Numbered from the stretch's first letter, positions 1-12,239 are shown. The stretch: 64,000 nt of DNA from Homarus americanus (GCF_018991925.1 NW_024720711.1:6868365-6932364), one strand, 5' to 3'. The notes: generated by a model from the sequence alone, not told the origin. Numbers and translations are program-made.

Positions 1-39
1 AGTGTCTTGAACCGGGTCGGCACAAGAGCCCTTTCCGGG

Positions 40-380
40 ACGTTATGAACCAACGGTATTCAAACAGTAATCTGGAGTAATGAACCAACAGTATTCATCT
101 ACGTCTGAAGTATTGAACCAACGGTATTCAAACAGTAATCTGGAGTAATGAACCAACAGTATTCATCAACGTCTGAAGTATTGAACCAACGGTATTCAAC
201 AGTATTCATCAACGTCTGAAGTATTGAACCAACGGTATTCAAACAGTAATCTGAAGTTATGAACCAACAGTATTCATCAACGTCTGAAGTATTGAACCAA
301 CGGTATTCAAAGAGTAATCTGGAGTAATGAACCAACGGTATTCATCAACGTGTGAAGTATTGAACCGTTAACGGTATTCA
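40..380. repeat. 68-bp tandem minisatellite
   Basis: About five imperfect copies of a 68-bp unit; clean copies begin near 78 and 146. Each unit is itself two related half-units, both carrying GAACCAACGGTATTCA or a one-base variant. Half-unit deletions shift the register near 190-200. The open frame through it on the minus strand is a by-product of the repeat. Confidence 0.9.
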
Positions 381-729
381 CCAGTAACCCTCAGACTTAA
401 TACACCAACGGGACACATAAAGAAACCCAAAGAAACGGAACAATATCTGAATAATATGAATCAACGAATCACATCACAATAACAGGGAATAATCGCTTCG
501 AAACAAAGAAAAATCTGAATTATCTGACTCAATTGGTTCGTAAACAGTTCGAATCATAACTCTTGAATCATTTTAAAATATATAAAACTTTCGTGACGAT
601 TTATAAATAAACTGAGAATGTAAACTAAATTGAAGCAATTTGAAATGAGCTTCAAAGAGATATTCGGGAGTTTCGCCACATCTTGATTATTATTACCTTG
701 TCACGACGCTCAGTGGGTTACAACTTAAC
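381..729. other. AT-rich unique DNA, nothing recognised
   Basis: No coding frame, RNA gene or repeat array is visible. The first part is decayed sequence related to the preceding minisatellite (isolated GAATCA and ACCAACGG pieces). Confidence 0.5.
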
Positions 730-846
730 GTAAGAATCACTGCAACATCGGCATAAGAATCACTGTAACATTCACGTAAGAATCACTGTAACATTCACGT
801 AAGAATCACTGTAACATTCACGTAAGAATCACTGCAACATTCTTCA
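730..846. repeat. 23-bp tandem repeat
   Basis: Five copies of a 23-bp unit starting GTAAGAATCACTGTAACATT. The three central copies are identical; the outer ones differ at a few positions. Confidence 0.9.
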
Positions 847-999
847 CTGTTCCACATCAAGATAACAAGTTGCAATCAGTCTCATTTTATATGTGTGCAA
901 TCAGCTAAGGTTTGTCTCCCTGAGTTTTGGGTAAATTGCAGCAGTGACGACCTCCTCCTTCAGTTCTAGCTTGTGGAAGGTTAAGCTTGAGCAGTGACC

Positions 1000-1062
1000 T
1001 CCCTCTCCCCCCCCCCTCTATCTAAGCTGGTGAGAGAGGGGTGAGGGGGAGGGGGGGGGTAA
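1000..1062. repeat. C-run/G-run imperfect inverted repeat
   Basis: A CT-rich arm with a run of ten C is followed about 20 bp later by a GA-rich arm ending in a run of nine G. The arms can fold into an imperfect hairpin, and the G-rich arm could form a quadruplex. Just downstream a TTCGACTTAG motif occurs twice about 40 bp apart (near 1170 and 1206). Confidence 0.6.
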
Positions 1063-1310
1063 GGTTGACCGGGTTTGGGTCAGCTGAACGCCGCAAACAG
1101 CCGCAGCAACACAGCCAGCTAACAGACATGCTTCGTTGTAGCTTCCCAAAAAAGATAAAAAAAAAAAGGTTCGACTTAGCCGCATGGAGAAGCGGAGGTA
1201 AAAAGTTCGACTTAGGCGGAAATCATGGTCGGTGTATGACAAGTGAAGATGAATGATACTAGAGGGATGAAACTAACGCGTCCGGAACCCTCTTGTTGTG
1301 GCTACGTCTT

Positions 1311-1312
1311 CC

Positions 1313-1368
<56 letters not shown>

Positions 1369-1438
1369 TACCTCCTCCCTATCGTTTCCTTCTTCCCCTT
1401 TCTCTATCTTTCTCTCCCTCTCTCTCACATTCTTCCTT

Positions 1439-1475
<37 letters not shown>

Positions 1476-1625
1476 ACTCATACTCCCCCTCATTCTCTTC
1501 CTACCTCCCACCCACCCTCTTTCCTTCCCTACCTCCCTCCCTCCCTCCCTCCGCCGTCTTTGTCTCACTCCCTCCTCCGTGTCTTTGACCTCCTACGCTG
1601 GTTCCCACTTTCCTTCTCTCCTTAA
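1311..1625. repeat. Polypyrimidine tract with two (CT)n runs
   Basis: A C/T-only or nearly C/T-only stretch holds (CT)n at about 1316-1367 and 1442-1473. Long frames through it read as Ser-Leu repeats and are not genes. Confidence 0.9.
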
Positions 1626-2070
1626 CTTCCTCTTTCGGGGACTTTTAAGCCTCGGCCCAAGAGAACCTGAACCCCAGATACAATGTTCACCGGTGGCCGC
1701 TTCCTGCTCTCATCGCTTCCTACTTTTACTTAAGTCTAAGTTTTTGAAGTGTACTGTCCCCTATCTCTCTCTCTTCCCTCCTACTGCCACTTCCCTCCCT
1801 GCATTGCCTCTCCCCCACTTCCACGCTGCCTTGTCCTTCAACACACTCCCATACTTCCATGCTAACTTGCCCACACACCCTCGTTCCTTGTCCCCACACC
1901 CTCGCTCCTTGCCCCCACGCCCCCACACCCTCGCTGCCTTGCCCTCCCGCTCACGCCACTGCCCAACTGCCCTAGACTAACACTGCCACAACTCACATCC
2001 TCACTAATGACCCACAAAGCTAAAAACTCCTCAAGTCGACCTGCGGCAACGCTTGTGTCTTCATCACCCC
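1626..2070. other. C-rich spacer with short degenerate repeats
   Basis: Pyrimidine-rich DNA in which CCCTCGCTCCTTG and close variants recur about every 21-29 bp between 1870 and 1950. No gene is supported. Confidence 0.6.
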
Positions 2071-2082
2071 TGCCACAAGATG

Positions 2083-2228
2083 CCACAGGACGCCCCCTGA
2101 TATAGGACGCCCTCCTGCCACAGGTCGCCCCCTGCCGAAGGACGCCCCCTGTCACAGGACGCCCCCTGACATAGGACGCCCCCTGCCACAGGACGCCCCC
2201 TGACATAGGACGCCCCCTGCCACAGAAC
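2083..2228. repeat. 18-bp GC-rich minisatellite
   Basis: About eight copies of an 18-bp unit built on GGACGCCCCCTG, alternating endings of the ACATA and CCACA type. Multiple frames stay open through it because the period is divisible by three. Confidence 0.9.
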
Positions 2229-2335
2229 GCACCAAGCGGTGACCCTAAGCATGCACAACTGATATCACTCTAAATACTGTTACCCCCAAATTTCCCCCTC
2301 TGTCTCACCCCATCATATCCCTTCCCTTCTCTTCC

Positions 2336-2410
2336 TCTCTCTCTCCTCTTTTTCTAAATGCAAACACTCTTCAATCCTTACTTATCTTCCTTGCTTCCCT
2401 ACCCTACCCT

Positions 2411-2442
<32 letters not shown>

Positions 2443-2610
2443 ACACACGCACACATACACACACAAGCATACCCTCCTTTCCCCTCCCTGTCCCCTCCCT
2501 TCACCTACACACCCTCCCCTCTTCTCCCTGCCCTTTCCCACACATACCAACACAAACCTTCCCCTCCTCTTCCCTCCCCACACATACACACTCTCTCCCT
2601 CCCCTCTCCT
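2336..2610. repeat. (CA)n microsatellite in pyrimidine-rich DNA
   Basis: (CA)n with minor interruptions at about 2411-2465, followed by CT/CCCT-rich sequence. Confidence 0.85.
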
Positions 2611-2929
2611 CCCCTCTGGCGGCGACTTTGATGTCGAATTGACCAAAATGTTGGAAAGGATAGTTTACAGGAATAAAAATCTTGCTTCATTAGTATCGCC
2701 TATACACGAGAATATTAGTGTTATCTGTAGGTTCATCCGCTCGTTCACGTCGAAATAAAAAAAGAAAGAACTGAACTCGTTGTCTTCCACTAGAGTGAGT
2801 TTCAGGGAGTTAATAAAAGATAATTTTCAGAACCACAAACGATATCCTGACCACCGTACCAGAGCTGTGTGTGCCAGAGTATCGAGAAATGTCTTTTGTA
2901 AAACATCAAACAAACCACAGTAGATGGCT
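2611..2929. other. Unique AT-rich DNA, nothing recognised
   Basis: No splice-bounded frame, tRNA or repeat could be identified here. Confidence 0.5.
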
Positions 2930-3013
2930 GTCTCCCTCCCCCCCTTCATCCTCCTCCTCCTCCTCCTCCTCCTCCTCCTCCTCCTACTACTACTCCTACT
3001 ACTCCTACTACTC

Positions 3014-3069
<56 letters not shown>

Positions 3070-3521
3070 TTTCCTCTTCCCCTCTCCTACTCTATTTCCC
3101 CTTCACTTCCTCCCCTCTCTCTCACTACCCTCTTTCATTCTCTTCCTCTTCTTCCTGCCACTGTTCCTCTTTCATTTTCTCTTTTTTTTCATTCGTTCTT
3201 CCTCTCTTTTCTTCTCCTCCTTCTCTCTCATCCGTTACAATCCCTTGTTTTCTCTTCTTTCATTCCATCTCCCTCTACTCCACACCATCTTTACTCCCCT
3301 TCCCTTTCACTCTCTTCTTTTATCATCACTTTCTCTTCCTCTTTTCTAACCCCCCCTCACTATTCCTTCCTTCTCCTCTCACCCTATCCCATCTCCTACC
3401 CCCTCCCCTTCTCATCCATCCACCTTGTCTCTCCTCTCTCTCTCTCTCTCTCTCTCTATCCTCCACCACCAACCATCACCTCCTAACAAGCACACTCCCC
3501 TCCCTCCTCCCCAACACACGC

Positions 3522-3560
<39 letters not shown>
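2930..3560. repeat. Composite (CTC)n / (CT)n / polypyrimidine / (CA)n tract
   Basis: In order: (TCC)n at about 2945-2985, a TAC/TCC mix, (CT)n at 3018-3067, about 370 bp of almost pure pyrimidine, a second (CT)n at 3434-3458, and (CA)n at 3521-3560. Apparent 261- and 141-residue frames are repeat translations. Confidence 0.9.
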
Positions 3561-3563
<3 letters not shown>

Positions 3564-3790
3564 GAAGCAGTCCACAATACCGCCCTCACTAATGACATAA
3601 AAACCTATTTCTGTATCACCAAAGATGACAAGAAAATAGTGCGGTGTGTCCATTGATGCGAACCCGTGGACTCTAGGTTGGTCCGCCAAGCTGATATTAC
3701 CCTGCCCACACCACCGACCCCACGAACCATGGTGGTAATGACAGTGGGCGTTAATGGGGGTTCTGTCTGCTGGCGTGGGTTGAGGATTAG

Positions 3791-4112
3791 TAAATAGGGT
3801 GCTGGTAGGTGCAGGGGGTTGGTAGGTGGGGGTTGGTAGGTGGGGGTTGGGTGGGGCTGGTAGGGGAGTTGGTAGGTGGGGTTGGTAGGTGGAGGTTGGT
3901 AGGTGGGGGCTGGTAGATGCAGGGGTTGGTAGGTGAGATGGTAGCTGCAGGGGTTGATAGGTGGGGCTGGTAGATGCTGGGGGTTGGTAGGTGGGGTTGG
4001 TGGGTGAGGGCTGTGGGCTGCTGGGGGTTGGTAGGTGGGGTTGATAGGTGGGGCTGGTAGATGCTGGGGGTTGGTAGGTGGGGTTGGTAGGTGGAGGTTG
4101 GAGATGGGGATT
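3791..4112. repeat. G-rich minisatellite (GGTTGGTAGGTGGGG family)
   Basis: About 18 degenerate copies of a 14-22 bp G-rich unit. Every unit supplies GG or GGGG runs, so this strand is a plausible quadruplex former. Confidence 0.85.
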
Positions 4113-4220
4113 GTAAGCTAAGAGCTGTCTATTCCCCTATCTATCTATCTCTGTCCATTAATCTATCCCAATCTATCTCTCTATTCTTCTACCTATTCAT
4201 ATATCTATTATACTAATGCA

Positions 4221-4940
<720 letters not shown>

Positions 4941-6320
4941 ATACCTGAACTGGTCAGGTAGTCGACTAATTGTCATGTTGGCTTTTAATTACCCTCCCCG
5001 CAGGTCAAAATTACCCCCTTCCTGTGGCGTATCCTTCAAGGGGACTTAAGGATTCGGGCGAGTCCCAAACAATTCATTTAGGATTCCTGTAATAATGTTC
5101 CTCCCTGAGTGTAATGGGGAATAACAAGGAGCAGGAGGCCGTGTTTCCCCTCAAGGATTATTACTATGTAGTTAAGATGATAAATGAGAGAAAGAGAGAA
5201 GATGAGTTAATATAAAGATAAGATAAAAAATACGAAACTCTTAAAAAAAAAAGGAATTTCTCAACCAACTAAGAAAAAAAAATCGCCTAAAAAAAGGTGT
5301 CTTCCCCAGCTAGCCTATATTATACACCGTCTGTCGTTGTTAGACCTCACGTGAAAATTGCTGCAAATTGCTCCACTGCTTTTGTCTACAATGAGTTTAT
5401 ATCCTTTGGGTTTTATATCAGTGTTTTATTTCCTCGGGTTTAGAAGGGTTATATCAGCATCCTAGAGGCCGTTTACAGCCCGTCATCTTGTCTGGCGATC
5501 GACACAAAAGGTCCCACAAGTCCGCTGGTCGTGGGAAACAAGCCCCGAGAATAATTATCGGCTGTGTTTACAATATGACTTCCCTCCCCCCCCAGAACCT
5601 AACATGGTCTGAATTGGCTCCGCTCGCTTGTAAAAACCGACCCAACTCGTGGACGACAGTAAGGAGGAGGCGAGGGACTCTACCCCTTTGTCTCTCTCTC
5701 TCTCTCTCCGTCGAGTCGTGTGGAATAGTCCCATGTATTTGTTTATTAATCTAATTCCGGCCATAATCAGAGAATCGTCATTAAACGTGTAAAGTAAAGT
5801 TGGTCCGGGCAATGAAAATTTGATTAAGCCAGGTACTACCTTTCCCAATTGAATAAATTAACCAATAATGCAGCGAGCCCAGTTTCCTCTCTGTCATTTA
5901 GGAGCATCAACAGGATTTTATGCAAGCACATTATTCGAATGAAATGTCACTAATGCTTAATTATATCCATCAATTTCAATTCATTTTCAACTACACTCAC
6001 ATAATCTAATTCCTAAATCCCACCGCAACCCACAGCCGCCACTCAGAGATGAACCGCCTCTCCGCCTCTTGCTGGCTACCCGACCCCGCCTCAGTCCACG
6101 CTTATTCCGACCCACCAAAACGATCTTATTTCGGGGTGTAAAACTACCATTTTCGGGAGGTTTTTAAAGCTTTTTTAGGGTGTCTAAATCTAATATAGAA
6201 TTAGTAGAGTTTAATATTTCTAGATGGTAGATTTTTTTTTCTGGATGAGGAAATTAATTTTGTCTTAATCTAGAGAATAGAATTATTAATTTTAATTTCT
6301 CTGGAGTCGTAAATTACCTT
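4941..6320. other. Unique DNA without recognised gene
   Basis: About 1.4 kb of mixed composition with short A-runs near 5245 and 5275. Short frames (for example 5488-5754 plus) have no recognisable domain and no convincing splice borders, so I call no gene. Confidence 0.5.
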
Positions 6321-6321
6321 A

Positions 6322-6457
<136 letters not shown>

Positions 6458-6814
6458 ATGTTTCTTGCACTGATATCCTTCTTCCTCTTCCTTCCCTTTT
6501 ACCTCACATCACATCCTTTCATTCCCTTACTTCTTCCCTTTTTATCATCTTTTATTTCCTCAATTATCCTCCCCTTTCTCCTTATGTCATTTCTCCCTTC
6601 CTTCAACACATCCACCAGCCTTCCTTTTCGGTCATGTTCGCGCCCTTTTCTACAACACGACAGAGTCCTTTCTGTAACACACCTAAATACATAACACGAC
6701 AACGCCCTTCGGTGCAGAATACATATTTTCTCTTCCGGAAATTATCGTAAGAAAGACAATGTTTTCTGATAATTGAGGAATGTTAATACAAGTGTGGTCA
6801 GGAGTCACCACCTT
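6458..6814. other. Pyrimidine-rich then unique DNA
   Basis: CTT/CCTT-rich sequence grading into mixed sequence. No gene was recognised. Confidence 0.5.
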
Positions 6815-7075
6815 CAGCCCTCTCACTACCTCCTGCAGCCCTCTCCACTACTTCCGCCGCCCTCTCACCACTCCCACAGCCCGTTCCACTACTTCCGCCG
6901 CCCTCTCACCACCTCCACCGCCCTCTCACCACTCCCACAGCCCTCTCCACTACTTCTGCCGCCCTCTCACCACCTCTGTATCCCTCTCACCACCTCCCGC
7001 AGCCCTCTCACCACCTCTGCATACCCCTCACCACCTCCACCGTCCACATCACCTCCGTAGCCCTCTCACCAACCC
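6815..7075. repeat. About 21-bp CCCTCTCACCACCTCC minisatellite
   Basis: A dozen degenerate copies of a unit of about 21 bp alternate CTCACCACCTCC and CTCCACTACTTCCGCC forms. It ends abruptly just before the tRNA-like element. Confidence 0.85.
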
Positions 7076-7084
7076 AACAGCCCC

Positions 7085-7215
7085 CACTTTTCAGCCCACA
7101 CGCTCCCGCACTCACTCGCTTCGCAAATGAGTGGCCCTGGGTTCGATTCCCGAGAAGGGTGAAACTATGGGCAAGTCTATTTACGTCATTTGCCTCTGTC
7201 TATACGGGATTAGGG
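7085..7215 (+). mobile_element. Decayed tRNA-derived SINE-like element
   Basis: Seen: an anticodon-arm-like inverted repeat (CACTC...GAGTG) is followed by a T-arm/B-box sequence GGGTTCGATTCCC (about 7139-7151), then GGGCAAGTCTATTTACGT and TTGCCTCTGT. Known, from memory: a B-box followed by GGGCAAGTTTNTTTACGT and a TTGCCTCTG block is typical of tRNA-related SINEs abundant in decapod genomes. Inferred: a 5'-truncated, diverged copy rather than a working tRNA. The acceptor stem and D-arm are not recognisable and the anticodon loop is too long. Confidence 0.55.
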
Positions 7216-7526
7216 ACAGAAGACTCCATAAAAAAACACACACACACAGAGGGTCTTGGTGGTGATGGTGGTGGTGTGGGTGGAGGTCATCCAGTACCCC
7301 CCACCATCACCTCTCCCCCCTCCCCACCACCATCTCTCCCCCCTCCCCTCCACCCTCCCCTCCACCTCCCCTCACATAAAACACATGTGATCAAAGAATC
7401 TCGCATAATAACCAGGGTCGAACGGGAGTATCGGCCCACCAATAGATCTGAACATAAGTATGAGAAACTACCAATTGACATGCAGGGAACACCAACTAAT
7501 AAATTTCTGCATGACACCGTATTAAC
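7216..7526. other. GGT/CCT-rich spacer and unique DNA
   Basis: A GGTGGTG-rich patch and a CCCTCC-rich patch (7256-7375) are followed by about 150 bp of unique DNA. No gene was recognised. Confidence 0.5.
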
Positions 7527-7710
7527 CTTCCCTCCCTCCCTTCCTTCCCTCCTTCCTTCCTTTCTTCCCTTCTTCCGTTTGTCCTTCCATTCCAACCTTT
7601 CTTCCCTCCTTCCGTTCTTAACCCACCCTCCCTCTCCCTCCCTCCCTCCTTCCCTCTGTCTGTCCTTCCTTCCCTCCTTCCGCTCTTCCCCCTCCTTCCC
7701 TCCCTCCCTC
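7527..7710. repeat. CCTT/CCCT polypyrimidine tract
   Basis: Nearly pure pyrimidine with CCTTCCCTCC-type repeats. Open frames on either strand are Pro/Ser/Leu or Gly/Arg/Glu repeats. Confidence 0.85.
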
Positions 7711-7820
7711 ATAACACCGACTTGGTTATATCGACAGCCATTACAGAAGGATGCCATTACGTTGCTTCACACACGCTATAAGCTGACTCCAACAGTCTTA
7801 TACTTCCTCGCTTAGAACCA

Positions 7821-8007
7821 AGGTTAGGATAGGGTTAGGATAGGGTTAGGATAGGGTTAGGATAGGTTAGGTTAGGTTAGGTTAGGATTCGTTTGTTTTT
7901 ATTAGGTTAGGATACGTGTAGTTAGGTTAGGTTAGGTTAGGTTAGGTTAGGATTCGTTTGTTTTTATTAGGTTAGGATACGTGTAGTTAGGTTAGGTTAG
8001 GTTAGGA
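7821..8007. repeat. Interstitial TTAGG telomere-type array with higher-order duplication
   Basis: Runs of GGTTA are interspersed with GGATAGGGTTA. A 64-bp block holding several TTAGG units plus GATTCGTTTGTTTTTATTA occurs twice in tandem; the GATTCG marks lie at 7887 and 7951. TTAGG is the ancestral arthropod telomere repeat. The array is internal and flanked by unique DNA. Confidence 0.9.
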
Positions 8008-8129
8008 ATGTAAACAGGAGTATGAGGCTGCGGTTTCTCATTATAATATTCCCTCAAATAACACGGTGATGGGGTGTAAAAACAGACCAGTTCTATAACA
8101 CAAGTCTCAAATATCCTTTACTTAATTAA

Positions 8130-8720
8130 ATTATCCATAACTGGTGATTTAATAATATCTCTTAACTACCTGACTTGTTATGCAACTTAAGAATGGTGCG
8201 GCCAAAATTATGTCGAAATTACACGTTAATTCAAGGGCGAAACAGATTAATTTTGGGGGAGCCTCAGAGGTTCCCGTCACAGGTGAGAGGAGCCTACAGG
8301 TGAGACTCGGCCCCCTCACCTTGGGGTACACCGCGCCCGTCACTGTAATGGCCGGCAGACTGTAACTCAGCTCTGCATAATTACGTTACTACTGTAGTTC
8401 AGTTATAGAGGGTCAGGACGCCACCAATTATAGAAGATGGTCACACATGAGGGGGGTAGTTATAGAGGGAGAGTCAGGTAGTCACCATCCGTCAAACTCC
8501 GCCTGGATAGCGTCGCCATGACTGCCTTGGGATCACGTCTCTGCTAATTATATACATCAGCTAATTACGGAAAATATGTCCCCATGCTGGGCATTTACGT
8601 GCATATTAAAAAAAAGGAAAATGATTTAACCTTCCCCCAGGCAGTTCAGTAGTCCCAAGCAGACGGACAGCCAAATTAGATGTAAATTTGCAACAGCTAC
8701 CATTAAGGGGTTAAAATGGA
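8130..8720. promoter_or_regulatory. Unique AT/homeodomain-site-rich block, candidate enhancer
   Basis: This is a repeat-free island between simple-repeat regions. It contains TTAATTCAAG, GATTAATTTTGG and a GCTAATTA pair 20 bp apart near 8545 and 8565, i.e. several TAAT homeodomain core sites. A 61-codon frame at 8180-8365 (plus) is not low-complexity but has no recognisable domain. Enhancer status is inference only. Confidence 0.25.
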
Positions 8721-8901
8721 GCGGGCAGTTGCATGCATGCACCGATAGCGAGGGTGGTGGAGGCGCGCTGCGGGTCAATTGCTTGCCGGGGTGGACCCAG
8801 GCACACGTAAGCTGCACCCGATTGATAGTCGATAACGAAGGGCATTGTTGCCAATCCCCTTCTTCCCTTCCTTCTTCATGTTTATCTCTGTGTATGTGTG
8901 T

Positions 8902-8903
<2 letters not shown>

Positions 8904-8943
<40 letters not shown>

Positions 8944-9032
8944 ATGTATGTGTTTATGTATGTGTGAATGTGCTTATGTGTTTATGTGTGTGTATGTGTG
9001 TGTTTATCATCGTTGTTGTTGTTGTTGTTGTT
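8904..9032. repeat. (GT)n, GTAT-rich and (GTT)n microsatellites
   Basis: (GT)n at about 8904-8941, degenerate GTGTATGT to 9005, then (GTT)n at 9010-9032. Confidence 0.9.
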
Positions 9033-9239
9033 GGTGTTGGGTGGTCGCGTGATGTCATTACTTGGCACGTGTGGGGGTCTGTAATGTGCCGTGAGGGTTC
9101 ATTTGGGGGCTTCACTCTTTACTGCTGTGTTGTGGTGACGATGACCTGAGAATGAAGCTTCGGCTCACTGGTACGAGACTGATGACACACAGACCGATAC
9201 TTGTGTGGCCAAGTTTATGTTTACAGTACATTGGTGACG

Positions 9240-9606
9240 CCTCCTTTCCTCCCTCACCACTTTCTCTCCCTCCCTCACCACCCTCTTCCCCCTCTCTCCC
9301 TTCCTCTCTAGCTTCCTTCCTTCTTCCCTCCCTCACCATCTCCTCTCCCTCATCATTCTCTCTCCCTCCTTCCCCAGCTCCTTTCCCCCACACCCTTCCA
9401 CTATCTCTAACTCTCTCCCTACCACTCTCTCCCTCTCCCCCTTTCTCTCTCTCTCTCTCTCCCCTCTCCCTTCTTCATTTCTTCTGCTGGGAAAACATTT
9501 CTCTAGAGTTAAAGAGAGCAATAAAAAGCATAATTATATACAAACTGGACCCCACATAATCCAACCCTTAACTCTCTCACCCATGTCATCTTCCTCCGCT
9601 GGTTAT

Positions 9607-9640
<34 letters not shown>

Positions 9641-10215
9641 CTCCCTCCCTCCTACCTTCCTTCTTTATTATTCTCTTCTCTTATTCTCACCTCTTCCCCA
9701 GTTCCTTTTTTTTGTCTTCTTTTCTTCCCAAGGTTCATTTTTTCTCATTTTCCTCCTTAATTCCTAGTTCTTTATTCTCTTCTATCTTCTTTCCTTCCAT
9801 TTCCCAGCTCTTTATTGTCTTATCTTTTATTTCTTTCTTAGATTGCTGTCTTATCTTGTTACTTCTTCCTCTGTTCGTTCATATTCAATTCGACTTTTTC
9901 ACGTCATTTTTATTAGTAATTTCATTCCTTCGTTTTCTACTCTACTTTTATTTTCTTGATTTTCCTTCACTTACTCTTTCATTCTTTCTCTCTGTCCATT
10001 TCTAATGTCCAGTCCCTTCCTTCCCTTCCCTTCATCTCCTTTACACTTCCAATCTTGACCTTCCTTCCTTCCTCCCGTCCTTCCTCTACACCTCCATCCT
10101 TGACTACCCTTCTTCCCTTCCTTCCTTCTCTCCATCTCCCCTCTACTCCTCCAATCTTGACCTACCTTCCTTCCTTTCCCCTCCCTCCGTCTTCCCCTCC
10201 GTTCCTCCCCCTTGC
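9240..10215. repeat. Long polypyrimidine domain
   Basis: Roughly 1 kb of C/T-biased strand, interrupted at 9480-9590. It includes CCCT/CCTT tandem tracts and (CT)n at about 9610-9641. Frames through it are low-complexity. Confidence 0.8.
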
Positions 10216-10392
10216 TACCTGATAAATCGAGCAGGTCACCCCACAGCGCAATGTTTGCCGAGTTCCCTCTCTATGCTTACGCTCATGCAATGTAGTGGCA
10301 GTCGATCAATGCTAAAACGGCCTCTGATTTACTGACGTCGCGGGCCCGACCTCGTATTTCTGGCTCTGCTGGTGGGTGCGTGAGTCCCAGTG

Positions 10393-10560
10393 AGGTGAGA
10401 GAGAGGGAGAGAGAGAGTAGGAAAGACGGGAAGAAAGGGGGAAGAAAGATGGTGAATGATGGGAGAGAGAGGATTGGAACAGAGAGAAAGATAGATGAAA
10501 AAATTTAAGAAAGAGAGAGAAAGGGGAGGGAGGACAATAAATACAGTAGATAGAGCTAAG
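10393..10560. repeat. Polypurine tract (GAGA/GGAA)
   Basis: GA-rich strand with GAGAGAGA and GGAAGAAAG motifs, the opposite strand polarity to the preceding pyrimidine domain. Confidence 0.8.
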
Positions 10561-10794
10561 AGAAGAAAAACACAGAGAGATACACATGTACACACAAAGA
10601 CGTTACTTCGCTATTTCACTCTAAATCGTTTTCAATATTGAACTCTGTAAAAGTCTCGTATGAAAACCACGTGTTCTTTTGTTTATTTACAATGGTGACG
10701 TCACTATCTCAAACGTTTCTCTATGAACGTTTATTGGACTCCTTGAACATAAAAGACTGTAAGGTGAACTTTTCCCTCGGTAAGAATAACAGTG

Positions 10795-10955
10795 AGAACG
10801 TATCTAACTGGTCATCTTAAACTACATTATAAAGATAGGTTGTCAAACTTCTCTAAGGTACATAGTGTCAAGTTTTCCTCCTCTCCTTCAACACTGAGAG
10901 CGTATCAAACTGACCTACTTAAACTACGTCACAAACAGGACAGCTAAACTTGGGT
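10795..10955. repeat. Diverged tandem duplication, about 105 bp apart
   Basis: Segments near 10795-10850 and 10900-10955 share the pattern GTATC-AACTG-CC--CTTAAACTAC with the same spacing and follow each other by about 105 bp. They are clearly related but diverged. Confidence 0.55.
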
Positions 10956-10965
10956 GGAAATTGCA

Positions 10966-11015
10966 AATGAGAGAGAGAGAGAGACAGAGAAACAGAGACA
11001 GAGATAGACAGAGAT
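10966..11015. repeat. (GA)n / GACA-rich microsatellite
   Basis: (GA)n grading into GAGACAGA repeats. Confidence 0.8.
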
Positions 11016-11947
11016 CCAGCGCCAATTCCCCTGTCATAATTGCAGTGATCCACGGATTACACGCTCATTCAAAGATGGGTAACCTGAGACCCAACCTGAC
11101 AGACCTCCCCCAAAAAAACAGACACACAGACACACGAGGACAAACTGACCAAAGGTTTATTGGTTAAAAGAATAAAGAAAAAAAACTACAACTAGTCATG
11201 AGGTTCCACACCGTATTCCGTACACCTCAATCATCGGTCCTTCAATTCCAACATATTACAGCCAGAATGATTTATGGCGTCACTACAACCACTGATTATT
11301 GTAGTTTAAACCTGGTGCATTCTCTTCGGTCACTACTTACACGGTGTTGTTTTTTTATAGCTTTTTTTTTTTAATTCTCTCCGCCTTGCTACGTCGCCTC
11401 TACCTAGTAAGTCAATCCACCCAATCTGAAAGGGATTCGATTCGCCCACGTTAGGGAGATTGGAGTCCTGGAGGTGGGATTGAGAGGGGGTGGGGTGGAG
11501 TGAGGGGGTGAGGGGGTGAGGGGAGGGGGTAAGGGTGAGAAGGGGGTATAGCAAGCTTGATTTGACGGCATCGTGATTAAGTTTCATTTGAGCAGGTGAG
11601 TGGATTGGATGGTGGTGGTGGTGTCCTGTAAGCATACGGCTTAGTTCTACACGAGAAGGACACAGTGATTGTTGTATTAGATAACCATTTAAGGTGACCA
11701 GGTGGGATATAGGGGAGGGGGAGGGAAACCTATTCACTTTATGAGATAGAGTGAGCCACCTGACCTTAACATGACTGAAGCCAATAATTACAGGTAAACT
11801 AGCCCGGTTTAACATAGTCAGTTTCATTTTACCTGTACAATACGTCATCTGAAGTGGGATATTATACATGTGGGTCATCCTGTCTCGTGTTTACCAAATT
11901 CTAAATCTAAATGTATAATAATTACGTCATTCTTAACCCCCTTTTTA
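11016..11947. other. Mostly unique DNA with a short G-rich tandem patch
   Basis: GGGGTGAG-type repeats occupy 11465-11545; the rest is unique. A minus-strand frame at 11333-11878 crosses this patch but shows no domain, so it is not called as a gene. Confidence 0.5.
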
Positions 11948-12170
11948 AATACGATGTCAACATAACCCTGAGTACAATGACTTAACCCTTTCTGTACTAT
12001 GGTTTAATTCCTTTGAGTACGATGTCTTAACCCTCTCTGTATGATGATTTAATCCCTTGAGTACGATAGTTTGATCTCTTGAGTACAATGACTTAGTCCC
12101 TTGAGTACAATACCATAACCCTTTGAACACGATGACCTATTGCCTTGAGTACGATAACTGAAGGGGTTAA
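11948..12170. repeat. Degenerate 20-27 bp repeat (GAGTACGATG..TTAACCC)
   Basis: About nine imperfect copies of a unit containing TTGAGTACGATG or TTGAGTACAATG followed by TTA(A/G)(T/C)CCC. Copies differ in length and sequence, so this is an old array. Confidence 0.75.
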
Positions 12171-12239
12171 AAGGACAATACAAATAAATACAGTTATCAA
12201 AGGTGTCATCACAACTCTCTCTCTCAAGAAACATTTAAC

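Noticed and set aside
78..360. CRISPR-like regular repeats
   Set aside because: Units are contiguous with no unique spacers, and the genome is eukaryotic; it is a minisatellite.
1243..1980. 245-codon plus-strand frame
   Set aside because: It is (CT)n and polypyrimidine DNA read as Ser/Leu/Pro; two other frames stay open too.
2871..3656. 261-codon plus-strand frame
   Set aside because: Consists of CTC, CT and CA repeat translations with no domain.
7095..7160. Functional tRNA gene
   Set aside because: B-box is good, but D-arm and acceptor stem are missing and the anticodon loop is too long; a SINE fragment fits better.
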